A DNA stretch of 64,000 bases, taken from the NCBI RefSeq assembly GCF_040362765.1, contig NZ_BAABWK010000001.1, positions 584,990-648,989 on the forward strand. Reading direction: 5' to 3'. This DNA comes from Pyruvatibacter sp. HU-CL02332. Its GTDB lineage: Bacteria; Pseudomonadota; Alphaproteobacteria; CGMCC-115125. The notes below the pieces were generated by a model, which worked only from the letters and a program-made list of their open reading frames with translations, was not told where the DNA came from and did no database searches. Below are positions 26,938-34,355 of this stretch, piece after piece (the stretch's first letter is position 1; the number at the start of each line of letters is the position of its first letter). Both the position numbers and the translations under genes were made by a program.

Positions 26938-27451
26938 ACCTACCGTGGTCACTGCCTTGTGGGCAAGCAACGCCAATTGCCACACGTGGCAGCACGGCTC
27001 TGGCATCTTGGTAGGACTGAACATTTTGAAAAGTGGCCGGCGGCGGCCTCCCAAATAGCCCCCCGACAGTTTGGGGGCCGCGCCGGCCTGACCGCCTCAC
27101 ATGGCCCGCAAAAGCAGGCCCGCGAGGGGACAGAACTGCATTTTCGGGCTACATCCAGGCTGCCAGAGGAGCAGTAAGAAGCAGAAAACCCGATATGCGT
27201 GCTGCGCGCTCCATGTGTCCCGAAACGCCAGCACCCACATAGCTGCAACGCCCATGCCGATTGCCCAAAGCCTCACCTGCAGCCCGGCAAGGCGCAGCAA
27301 ACAAGGCAAATACCGGGTCTGTGGAGAAATTTATGTGTGTGTTGTCCAGCCAGTCAGCTGGACGTCTGCCAAGATGAGGCACCCGGACCGTCCCAATTTG
27401 GGACGGTCGTCATTGGCCACCGCCCGGTTTTATCCGGGCCCGGGGCAAACG
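26938..27451. other. Intergenic region of ~510 nt without a convincing gene
   Basis: Between the fnrL-like promoter and the end of ydbL I find only short ORFs with poor codon use, among them a TTG-started minus-strand 70-codon frame (27097-27309) with hydrophobic stretches. None has a family signature or a good ribosome site. The right end carries a perfect palindrome (27386-27408). An unannotated small RNA could lie here, but nothing in the sequence proves it. Confidence 0.4.
27386..27408. repeat. Perfect 23-nt palindrome downstream of ydbL
   Basis: GACCGTCCCAA (27386-27396), a central T, and TTGGGACGGTC (27398-27408) form an exact inverted repeat, with no U-tract on either side. CCGTCCCAA recurs at ~34325 in the leader of the arylsulfatase gene (GGTCCGTCCCAAAT). 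It may be an operator or a transcript-end hairpin. Confidence 0.55.
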
Positions 27452-27856
27452 CTATTTGCGCCGCCAGCCCGAACCATCATTCACATACTGCCCGGCAGGC
27501 GCCTGCCCAACCAGCTTGCTTCCCGCCAGCTGCTCAACAACAGAAAGAGACGTACCCTGCGAGGCTGCGATCTGACCGTACTGGGCCTTGCGGCCAAGGT
27601 TGACCCCGTCACCCAGCTGCTTGACGGCAGCCGATGGCGCTGAGGGATACCCGACATAACCGGTCGACATTTCACCGACCACGCCTTGTGCCTTGGCCTC
27701 ATCGAGCGTCAGAGCATAGGCAGGAGAAAACGCTGAAAATGCAAGCGCAAGCAGGACAACAAGGCCGGAAAGCAGGGCAAAGCGGTGAAGCTGTGATGCC
27801 GACTGACTGCGCGAACGGGCTATGGAAAGTGCGGTCATGTTTTTCATCTCTCGCAT
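27452..27856 (-). CDS. ydbL: YdbL family exported protein (DUF1318)
   Basis: YdbL is a small periplasmic protein encoded with YdbH and YnbE. In E. coli it is thought to assist or regulate the YdbH-YnbE phospholipid bridge. The 134-residue product has a long N-terminal region with one hydrophobic core (LLSGLVVLLALAFSAFSPAYA) and a likely cleavage after AYA. The DUF1318 body follows: LTLDEAKAQGVVGE, GYVGYP, GRKAQYGQIAASQGTSLSVVEQLAGSKLVGQAPAGQYV. GGAG lies 5 nt before ATG 27856. It is the last gene of the ydbH-ynbE-ydbL order, 8 nt after ynbE. Confidence 0.88.
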   Translation of the reverse strand: MREMKNMTALSIARSRSQSASQLHRFALLSGLVVLLALAFSAFSPAYALTLDEAKAQGVVGEMSTGYVGYPSAPSAAVKQLGDGVNLGRKAQYGQIAASQGTSLSVVEQLAGSKLVGQAPAGQYVNDGSGWRRK

Positions 27857-27864
27857 AACGGCTC

Positions 27865-28101
27865 CTAGAATAGGTCCGGATTGTTGGCAAACAGATCATC
27901 AAGTTCACGGTCAACCTTGATGCGGATTTCCTGCTCAATTTTTACATTGAGATTGATCTCAATAGGCTTGTCGGGCGCCTGCACCTGAATGGTGGGCGTG
28001 CAAGCCGCAACCCCAAGCGCCAGCAAGCCAGCAATCACTGGCAGCCGTCGACCGGCACTCTGGCGGAAAAACACGTCTGCATTGCTCTGCGCATTGCTCA
28101 T
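27865..28101 (-). CDS. ynbE: YnbE-like lipoprotein
   Basis: YnbE is a small outer-membrane lipoprotein that pairs with the C-terminus of YdbH to complete a phospholipid conduit. From ATG 28101 the product is ~78 residues: a lipoprotein signal ending LLALGVAAC (lipobox, Cys lipidated), then TPTIQVQAPDKPIEINLNVKIEQEIRIKVDRELDDLFANNPDLF, which matches the YnbE family across its length. ATG 28116 and 28185 are possible but add non-signal residues in front of the lipobox. It lies directly between ydbH and ydbL. Confidence 0.88.
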   Translation of the reverse strand: MSNAQSNADVFFRQSAGRRLPVIAGLLALGVAACTPTIQVQAPDKPIEINLNVKIEQEIRIKVDRELDDLFANNPDLF

Positions 28102-28197
28102 TGAACCAACCTGCATTCTGTCATGTGTGTCATTTAAGGTCCGCGTCGCTGAACCCTGTATGAACGGCCTACCCGGTGTAGGCAACTTTCCATGAGC

Positions 28198-30648
28198 TTA
28201 CGGCTCCGGCCCCACACGCTCAACACTAAGCCCGTCCAGGTTTTCCTTGCCGGTCACCACGTCAAGCGCCCTGAAGCCAACGGTACCGCGCCTCAGAAGG
28301 TCCAAAAAGGCCCCCTGGGTGCTGATGTTGAGATGCACCGGATAGCCCTCAAGCAAATCCGGGTTCGCACCCTGAAGCGTGATTTTAAGCGTCAGTTCAC
28401 CATCAACAGGCCCATCAATCTCGAGGCTCAAGACCTGAAAATGAAAGTTCTCCAGCGCCTGAAACGCGATATTCGCGCCTTCAGCGGTTTGACCCGCCGC
28501 ATCGGTGCTCGCATTTTGATACCGGACAACGCCTCCTGGTTCAGCTGCAAGTTTCGCCTGCGTGACATAGACCGACCCGTCGCGAATTTCGATTGGGACC
28601 GCGCCGCCCAAAACGCCTTCGCCCGAAAGCCCCTCCATCTCCACCAGATTGAGAAGCTCCGTCAGATTGACACTCAAGGCGGCAAGTTCAGCCCGTTGAA
28701 CATCCGCACGCGTATTGAGCGCACCCGAAGTAAGCACGAGTTGGCCGCCAGCAAACGGCCATTGCGCATTCTCGATGATGACATCGCCGCCCCCTTCAAC
28801 CCGCACCAGCGCAATGCCGCCTGCAAGGGGAAGTCCGGCATCCAGAACGCCAATCGAGACCGCTTGCGTGCCGCGTGTGCGAACCGGAACAAGACTGGAA
28901 AACTCTATGTCACCGGAGACCTGTGCAAATCGTGCCGCCGAGGCCTGAAGCCCGACATTTACAAGCTCTGTTCGCGCCGACGACCGCCGCACACCGGTAT
29001 TGTCCCACGCAATAGTACCACTGGCTGAAACCTCTCCGGATACGGCAGCCACAACCCCCAACAGCACCGGCGCAAGCTCCTGTGGCTGCAGTCCATCCTC
29101 TGCAAACGCCAAAGGCCCGGCCTTGAAATCAAGCTGCCCCTCACCGGAGGCAAGGCCATGACTGAGAGTGGCACTTGTCAGAACAACGCCGGCCGGCGTC
29201 TTGATGGTGACAGGGCCCTTAAGGCGGCTGGCCAGCAATCCATCTTCGCCAAGACCATCAAGCGACAGGGAAGCTGTTGCCTCGATAGCGGCAAACCGCT
29301 TGGCAGCCTGTGTATCGGTCACCCGCACACGATCGATATCCAGACGTCCAAGCTGTCCAGAACCGCCCGGCGCCACGGTAACGTCGGCAGATATGTTTTC
29401 CAGACGCAGGGCCTGTTGCGGCAACGCAAGATTGCCACCCTTTACCGCCATCGACGCAACAACCTGACCATCTGTACCCTGACGAATTGTAGTATCCATC
29501 TGCGGCAACACACCGTTGAGCGTGTCAGCGAGTTCAATACGGGCGGGCATCAGACTGAAATCTGACCGCAGCAACGTCGAAGCAACATCAATACTGAGCA
29601 CAGGGTGTGCCGCTGCGGGGCAGAGCTGCAAGTCTTCCAGTTTCCAGACAGCATCTGCCGCCGCCTTCAAGGCAATCGGCATGCACTGGCGCAGGGAGAA
29701 GGAACCCGAACCCTCTTCAAGATCAAAACGCGCAGTCAGATCAACCGGCGCAGAAGCATATGTGACAGGCAGCGGCTGACCTGAATGCTCTACAAATGTC
29801 AGGTCGCCTGCGATGGTTGCGTCTACACTCCCCGCCTCACCCAGGCGCATCGCGGCATTGACATCCGACAGCGAGATCTTCCCGGGAAGTCGGTCATGGT
29901 CGCTTTCAAGAGTGAAAGACGTAAGGCGCAGCGCCTGACCGTCCACATCACTCGTGGCATCTATCCGCCCACCGCCGCTTGCAAGATCACCACTCAGGCG
30001 AAGATCAAAACCGGAAACCAGAGCTGATGTGTCTGCGGCAACATCAAGAAAACCATCAAGGCCGACCTCAACGTCTCCGTCAGGCGTCGCCAGAAAGAGC
30101 GTTCCGTTACTTAGATCCACCCGATCCAACGGCACCGCTGTCTGTTCCGTCGCCGTCGATGGGTCGCCAGGTGTCGTCAGTCGATCAATGAGTGGATTGA
30201 GAGCACCAAAGTCCGGGGCGCCATCAACCAGCCGTCCGCGGAGAACCAGATCGCGCAAAGACACGGTGCCGATGCGCCCTGCCCACAGGTCCACGGGTGT
30301 GTAGGTGAGGTCAATCCGGCCAACAGACAGCGTGTCATCTGCCTCACCACCACGACCCACGGTCACATTTGAAAGCGTCGCCTTGCGCCAGTTGATCTCG
30401 TCAAACTGCAGATCAAGGCCCACAAGCCCCAAGTCTGCAGCCGCTGACAGCACAATAGGACGCGCCAGCGACGGCAGATAATGAACAACGCCCGCAATCC
30501 CAAGCGCCAGGACTAGGAAAAGCCCCAGCACCCACCAGCGAATGCGCCTCAGGACGCTATGACGCGGCTGTTTGGCTTCTTTTGCGGGGCCTTTGTCCTC
30601 CGCAGAAGAATGGCCGCTGGAAGTAATCTGGTCGTCTTCCGAGGTCAT
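28198..30648 (-). CDS. ydbH: YdbH family inner-membrane-anchored phospholipid transport protein
   Basis: YdbH, with TamB and YhdP, is an AsmA-like bridge that moves phospholipids from inner to outer membrane. The ~816-residue protein has a charged N-terminus, one membrane segment (IRWWVLGLFLVLALGIAGVVHYL, ~40-60), a long repeating beta-strand region typical of AsmA-like grooves, and a C-terminal DctA/YdbH-type domain with YQNAS, FHFQVLSLEIDGPVDGELTLKITLQGANPDLLEGYPVHLNISTQG. That last stretch is the YdbH signature and the site of YnbE contact. GTG 30663 is an alternative start. Confidence 0.88.
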   Translation of the reverse strand: MTSEDDQITSSGHSSAEDKGPAKEAKQPRHSVLRRIRWWVLGLFLVLALGIAGVVHYLPSLARPIVLSAAADLGLVGLDLQFDEINWRKATLSNVTVGRGGEADDTLSVGRIDLTYTPVDLWAGRIGTVSLRDLVLRGRLVDGAPDFGALNPLIDRLTTPGDPSTATEQTAVPLDRVDLSNGTLFLATPDGDVEVGLDGFLDVAADTSALVSGFDLRLSGDLASGGGRIDATSDVDGQALRLTSFTLESDHDRLPGKISLSDVNAAMRLGEAGSVDATIAGDLTFVEHSGQPLPVTYASAPVDLTARFDLEEGSGSFSLRQCMPIALKAAADAVWKLEDLQLCPAAAHPVLSIDVASTLLRSDFSLMPARIELADTLNGVLPQMDTTIRQGTDGQVVASMAVKGGNLALPQQALRLENISADVTVAPGGSGQLGRLDIDRVRVTDTQAAKRFAAIEATASLSLDGLGEDGLLASRLKGPVTIKTPAGVVLTSATLSHGLASGEGQLDFKAGPLAFAEDGLQPQELAPVLLGVVAAVSGEVSASGTIAWDNTGVRRSSARTELVNVGLQASAARFAQVSGDIEFSSLVPVRTRGTQAVSIGVLDAGLPLAGGIALVRVEGGGDVIIENAQWPFAGGQLVLTSGALNTRADVQRAELAALSVNLTELLNLVEMEGLSGEGVLGGAVPIEIRDGSVYVTQAKLAAEPGGVVRYQNASTDAAGQTAEGANIAFQALENFHFQVLSLEIDGPVDGELTLKITLQGANPDLLEGYPVHLNISTQGAFLDLLRRGTVGFRALDVVTGKENLDGLSVERVGPEP

Positions 30649-30663
30649 AGCCGAATTAACCAC

Positions 30664-30863
30664 TTGCCTTATTGATGCCAGAGACAGCCATTAGTCACTG
30701 AACATCACATTTACCTCATGCACAAATACGGCATGTACAAGAAGCTGCCCGCACGATATCGAGAACACAGAAGAAAAGTCGCCCTTATACAAGGTGGCAT
30801 TCCGCAGCAGCACAACGAGAACCAACTGACCGCCTGCGGCCAGATCTGAGGAAACCAACGACC
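30664..30863. promoter_or_regulatory. Divergent promoter gap between ydbH and the Rap1a-like gene
   Basis: About 200 nt without a gene separate ydbH (minus) and the Rap1a-like gene (plus). Promoters for both must lie here, but I see no motif clear enough to name. Confidence 0.3.
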
Positions 30864-31397
30864 ATGAAGATTTTGTCTCTCCTGCGCTCATCAGCCAGCG
30901 CCGCATCTGCTCCAAAGACATCAGGTGCCCTGACATGCGCAGTGGCTGCCGCCGTAACGGCATTTTTCCTCATGCCGCAGCCAGCAAATGCGCAATGGGT
31001 TTCCACAAAGGAGCTGGTGGACAACTTCTGCGAAAACGAAGCCGCGGAAGAATCAGCATTCTGTGCCGGGTATGTGGCAGGCGCGCTGCACGTGCTTATG
31101 GCCCCCCCGGAGCTTATGCCGACCGGTCAGTTCTGTATCGAAGTCGACAAACAGCCAAAGCTGAGCGCCATTGCGGATCGCCTCACGACCCTGCGCAAGG
31201 AACAGCCTGAACTTGAAGGCACACCAGCGTTCACCGTGATTGCCGCCATCATTGAACGCGGTTTCCCCTGCCCTGAGGATCTGTTGGACCCCAATGCGCC
31301 CTCTGTTCAGCAGCCCGCTGCACAGGCACCAGCACCTGCAACCCCTCAGGAACCAGGCACGCCATCTGATCTCTTTGGACTGCCATCATCTGAGTAA
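30864..31397 (+). CDS. Secreted Rap1a/Tai-fold protein
   Basis: The 177-residue product has a signal peptide (hydrophobic core AVAAAVTAFFLMPQPANA, cleavage after ANA) and a Rap1a/Tai-like domain. The four-cysteine pattern is seen in LVDNFCENEAAEESAFCAGYVAGAL, GQFCIEV and ERGFPCPEDLL, followed by a Pro/Ala/Gln-rich tail. Rap1a is an immunity protein against type VI peptidoglycan effectors in Serratia, but most members in alphaproteobacteria are orphan periplasmic proteins. No effector or secretion genes lie near it here. It precedes eipA by ~58 nt, so a role in the envelope is more likely than immunity. Confidence 0.7.
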   Translation: MKILSLLRSSASAASAPKTSGALTCAVAAAVTAFFLMPQPANAQWVSTKELVDNFCENEAAEESAFCAGYVAGALHVLMAPPELMPTGQFCIEVDKQPKLSAIADRLTTLRKEQPELEGTPAFTVIAAIIERGFPCPEDLLDPNAPSVQQPAAQAPAPATPQEPGTPSDLFGLPSSE

Positions 31398-31455
31398 GCG
31401 ATCCGTAAAACAGGCCAGCGCTTACCTGCTTGCTGGCAACATGGAGGACACGGCT

Positions 31456-32028
31456 ATGGACTTCCTGAAGACTGCAATAGCAATGCCCGCAATGGTTTTG
31501 GCGTCGTTCCTGTTTCTCACAGCACCCGCTGCCGCTGAGACCAATGGCACTTACTCTGAAGATGAAATCGTCCAGGCGGTACGTGGCTTCTTCGGCGACG
31601 TATCGGAAGACATGGCCAAGGCTGTCAGCAAGGTCTTCGCGGATCAGGGCCGCCCCAACGCCTACATCGTCGGCGAAGAAGGCTCAGGCGCCATAGGTGT
31701 TGGCCTGCGTTATGGCAGTGGCAGCATCCACATGAAACCGGGCCGGGTTCAAAAGGTCTACTGGCAGGGTCCGTCCATTGGCTGGGACCTTGGCGGCAAC
31801 GCCTCAAAAGTGTTCACCCTCGTCTACAACCTGCCGAACATTGACGGCATCTATCGCCGCTTCCCCGGTGTTGAAGGGTCGCTCTACGTGATCGGCGGTG
31901 TAGGTGTGAACTATCAGCAGGCGGGTGACGTAATCCTTGCACCCATGCGCGCTGGCGCTGGCCTGCGCGCGGGTGCCAATGTCGGGTATCTCAGCTACAC
32001 ACGCGAACGGCGCATCCTGCCCTTCTAG
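31456..32028 (+). CDS. eipA: EipA-like envelope integrity protein (DUF1134)
   Basis: EipA is a periplasmic protein required for envelope integrity and division in Brucella and Caulobacter. The ~190-residue product starts with a signal peptide (MDFLKTAIAMPAMVLASFLFL, cleavage near AAA) and carries the DUF1134 body: YSEDEIVQAVRGFFGDVSEDMAKAVSKVFADQGRPNAYIVGEE, SGSIHMKPGR, WQGPSIGWDLGGNASKVFTLVYNL, VEGSLYVIGGVGVNYQQ. GGAGG sits 8 nt before ATG 31456. A terminator follows. The Rap1a-like gene just upstream may share its promoter. Confidence 0.9.
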   Translation: MDFLKTAIAMPAMVLASFLFLTAPAAAETNGTYSEDEIVQAVRGFFGDVSEDMAKAVSKVFADQGRPNAYIVGEEGSGAIGVGLRYGSGSIHMKPGRVQKVYWQGPSIGWDLGGNASKVFTLVYNLPNIDGIYRRFPGVEGSLYVIGGVGVNYQQAGDVILAPMRAGAGLRAGANVGYLSYTRERRILPF

Positions 32029-32050
32029 GCTTGAGTCCCTATTCAAACTG

Positions 32051-32088
32051 AAAACGCCGGCCTCTCAAAAAAGAGCGTCGGCGTTTTT
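32051..32088. terminator. Terminator between eipA and the acidic-protein gene
   Basis: AAAACGCCGGCCTCTC, loop AAAAAA, GAGCGTCGGCGTTTTTC; the stem has a mismatch in the middle. It can stop eipA (plus) and the 32.1 kb minus-strand gene, since both flanks offer U-rich tails. Confidence 0.8.
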
Positions 32089-32115
32089 CATGTCTGCTGA
32101 CATATCCCAGTCCGC

Positions 32116-32373
32116 TTACTCGTCTTCGTAGTCCTGCTCGTCAGGCGCATAAGCCTCGTCGTCTTCCTCGATGGTCTCGTCAAAGGTTTCCACGACGATG
32201 CCGGAATCAAACGCCCCTTCAATCATCACGTCTTCTTCGATGAACATATCATTGGTGAAAAAGCTGCCGTCCTGCGCCAGGGCTGAACCGCCCACGGCCA
32301 CCGCAGCGACGACGCCAAAAATCAGCCCACAGAGTTTTGGCGAAGTCTGCCCAACGCCCAACACTCGCTTCAT
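32116..32373 (-). CDS. Small exported acidic protein, unknown family
   Basis: I do not recognise this 85-residue protein. It has a basic N-terminus and a clear signal peptide (LCGLIFGVVAAVAVGGSALA) followed by a mature chain of about 50 residues rich in Glu/Asp with very few positive charges (FFTNDMFIEEDVMIEGAF..., ending DEQDYEDE). The ATG is preceded by GGCGGAA. A longer frame back to 32805 exists but crosses the neighbouring gene in another frame. The gene to its right codes for a second, even more acidic exported protein, so the two may be related in role. Each has its own terminator. Confidence 0.6.
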   Translation of the reverse strand: MKRVLGVGQTSPKLCGLIFGVVAAVAVGGSALAQDGSFFTNDMFIEEDVMIEGAFDSGIVVETFDETIEEDDEAYAPDEQDYEDE

Positions 32374-32440
32374 ACCGGGTTCCGCCCAAATCCATTTAGA
32401 CCCAATTTCACACGCCCGATTGTGCGCCAAAACGTATGAA

Positions 32441-32477
32441 CAAAAAAAGGGCGCTGATGCAATGCCCTCAGCGCCCT
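32441..32477 (-). terminator. Terminator of the Glu/Tyr-repeat protein gene
   Basis: On the minus strand AGGGCGCTGA, 10-nt loop, TCAGCGCCCT is followed by seven U. Perfect 10-bp stem. Confidence 0.88.
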
Positions 32478-32521
32478 CTTCAAAATCAGCATTGATCCTG
32501 ATGCTGCGACCAGAAAACAGC

Positions 32522-32767
32522 CTACTCTTCGTAGTATTCTTCGATGATTTCTTCTTCGTAGGTTTCCTCGATGATCTCTTCTTCGTAGGTTTCCTCGATG
32601 ATTTCTTCCTCATAAGTCTCCTCGATGACCTCCTCGTAGGTCTCCTCGATGATGACTTCTTCTTCGTAATACTCTTCTGCCTGTGCCGGGCTACCCAGCG
32701 AAACAGTCCCGAAAGCCAGGCCAACGGCAGCAGCCGCGGCAATGCCAAATGATGGTTTGAATGACAT
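32522..32767 (-). CDS. Exported Glu/Tyr/Ile 9-residue-repeat protein
   Basis: The 81-residue product has a signal peptide (PSFGIAAAAAVGLAFGTVSL, cleavage after PAQA). A mature chain of ~50 residues follows that uses only Glu, Tyr, Ile, Val and Thr: EEYYEEEVII, then EETYEEVI, three copies of EETYEEEII and a final EEYYEE. No basic residue is present. I know of no family. At DNA level the repeat is 27 nt and nearly identical between copies. Alternation of acidic and beta-branched residues could give an extended polyanionic chain for binding metal ions, cationic peptides or the outer membrane. The signal peptide, own terminator and lack of disrupted codons argue that it is real. Confidence 0.7.
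   Translation of the reverse strand: MSFKPSFGIAAAAAVGLAFGTVSLGSPAQAEEYYEEEVIIEETYEEVIEETYEEEIIEETYEEEIIEETYEEEIIEEYYEE
32541..32690 (-). repeat. 27-bp in-frame tandem repeat inside the Glu/Tyr-repeat gene
   Basis: Units start at 32541, 32568, 32595, 32622 (24 nt) and 32646, each beginning TCGATGA on the plus strand. Units 1 and 2 differ by a single base. The repeats are contiguous, in frame and without spacers. Copy number is likely to vary between strains by replication slippage. Confidence 0.85.
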
Positions 32768-32885
32768 GCAATATTCCCCTGTGTCACAAATTGTTTGCAA
32801 AACAAGTTGACCCCATGTTTTCGCCCAGCACAACAAATCCCTCAGCCTGCGGAGAGAGTTTTTTTGCACGCCATTCATACTGCAT

Positions 32886-33221
32886 TCAGGCTGGGTTGGT
32901 ACGCCGTTTGAGTTCTGCCAAGACCACAGCAACGCCACGAACCGCAAAATACCCCACCGCACCGGCCACCAGAGCCACAAATGGCCAATCTGCAAAATAC
33001 CCTGTGACCTGCATGGTTGCGTAACTGAGCACAGCCACGCCAGCCCAGGCCCCCAGTGCCGTTTTACGACCGCCGTCCTCATACCATTCCACGTCGCCAG
33101 CGCCCGAATGGTCAAACTCACCATCAATCGGCTCGACATCAGCCAATGGTGCTTCAACGGCAGCCATCATATCTGGTGCCGGTGCTACAACGTCGCTGGT
33201 CTGGTCACGGGTGTCGTTCAT
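32886..33221 (-). CDS. Small membrane protein with acidic N-terminus, unknown
   Basis: The 111-residue protein has an acidic, disordered first ~55 residues (MNDTRDQTSDVVAPAPDMM, PIDGEFDHSGAG). Two membrane segments close together follow (ALGAWAGVAVLSYATMQV and FVALVAGAVGYFAVRGVAVVL), and it ends LKRRTNPA. I recognise no family. It diverges from the coiled-coil gene at 33.4 kb across 164 nt and lies left-adjacent to the acidic-repeat gene on the same strand but with its own spacing. Confidence 0.6.
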   Translation of the reverse strand: MNDTRDQTSDVVAPAPDMMAAVEAPLADVEPIDGEFDHSGAGDVEWYEDGGRKTALGAWAGVAVLSYATMQVTGYFADWPFVALVAGAVGYFAVRGVAVVLAELKRRTNPA

Positions 33222-33385
33222 GGGGTCAGTTTAACGGTGTTTTGCCAACAAGGTGGCAACTTTCCTGCGTTTTTGGCAATCTGCGCAGATGGGATGCGCT
33301 TGGGGAAGCCATCATCCCTAATTTGGGGCGTAGAGCACCGGCTGCAACGTATTTCTGCCGGTGCCGAGTTGGGGTTGAGTACACC

Positions 33386-34228
33386 ATGGCCGAAGCACTG
33401 ATGCTTGTCCTTCTGGGCGTGTTGATAATGGCACTTGCTGCCTTGGCCCTTGCACCACTGCTGTGGGCGCGGGCTGCCAAAGTTACAACGGAACGCGTCC
33501 GACAGGATGTCCACTCCGCAGCCTTTAACGAGGCAAGCGATCATGTTTCCAAAAAATACGAAGGCAAGATTGCAGCCCGTGAGGGCAGCTTGCTCACTGA
33601 AATCCAGCAGCTTGAGGCATCGCGCGACAAGATTTCCTCTGAGGCCTCAAGCCGCGTAAGCGCGCTGGAAGAAACCCGCGTGACCCTCGAACAGGAAATC
33701 GCCAATCGCGATGCCTTGCTCGCGGAAAGCGAGAGCCAGATGCAGGCTCTTGCCGACAACGTCCGCAATCTCGGTGCCCGGGCAGATTCACTGGGCCGTG
33801 AGGCAGCCGACCTTGGCAGCCGTGCAGAAGCCCTGAGTTCAGAAATCGCCGGCCTGGGTGAATCCCATCACGAGATTGCCCAGTCCCTTCACCCGGAAGC
33901 AGCCCCGGCTTCACCTTCTGTTGCTGCCCCTGTCGCCTATGACGAGACAGTCGCGACCGAAGCACCTGCAGACGCAGCTGCGCCCACACCTGAGGTTGCA
34001 GCGCACGATCCGGCCCAGCAATTCGTCAGTGATGACGCCGCATACGATCAAGGTTCAGACCAGAACGCAGAGCAGGCCGAGCCTGACCAGCAGCCAGACC
34101 AGCAAGCTGAACCGGAACCCGATCAGCAGCCAGAGCAGCCAGAACAGCAGGTCGCAGCAGCAGCGGCGCCCAAGGAACCCACCCTGTCAGACCGCATCCG
34201 TGCCCTGCGTGATGGCGTATCCGCCTAA
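33386..34228 (+). CDS. Membrane-anchored coiled-coil protein, unknown
   Basis: The ~280-residue product has an N-terminal membrane anchor (ALMLVLLGVLIMALAALALAPLLWARAAK) and a long coiled coil (~45-165, EIQQLEASRDKISSEASSRVSALEETRVTLEQEI). An Ala/Pro/Gln/Glu low-complexity region (~170-260, with DQQPDQQ-type repeats) follows, and a short conserved-looking tail EPTLSDRIRALRDG. The layout is like RmuC- or PspB/KfrA-type membrane coiled coils but I cannot assign a family. ATG 33386 begins right before the hydrophobic anchor; the frame is open further upstream, but that stretch overlaps the divergent gene. Confidence 0.6.
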   Translation: MAEALMLVLLGVLIMALAALALAPLLWARAAKVTTERVRQDVHSAAFNEASDHVSKKYEGKIAAREGSLLTEIQQLEASRDKISSEASSRVSALEETRVTLEQEIANRDALLAESESQMQALADNVRNLGARADSLGREAADLGSRAEALSSEIAGLGESHHEIAQSLHPEAAPASPSVAAPVAYDETVATEAPADAAAPTPEVAAHDPAQQFVSDDAAYDQGSDQNAEQAEPDQQPDQQAEPEPDQQPEQPEQQVAAAAAPKEPTLSDRIRALRDGVSA

Positions 34229-34355
34229 GCGGCCAGCCCTCCCTCGTGTAGGCGTCACCACATTTGATTTTCACTGGTCAATCGAACAGTAATTGCTGCG
34301 GCTGGCCGTGGAGCCTGATATGGTCCGTCCCAAATCTGTCGACAGGGGACGAAGC

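Noticed and set aside
27097..27309. 70-aa hydrophobic minus-strand frame in the gap left of ydbL
   Set aside because: TTG start, no ribosome site, no family resemblance. Left as intergenic rather than called a gene.
28192..29028. Plus-strand 278-aa frame opposite ydbH
   Set aside because: Arg/His/Lys-rich antisense frame in the conserved C-terminal part of ydbH.
32541..32690. CRISPR-like direct repeats
   Set aside because: Units are contiguous, of 24-27 nt, in frame and without spacers. They encode a repeated peptide.
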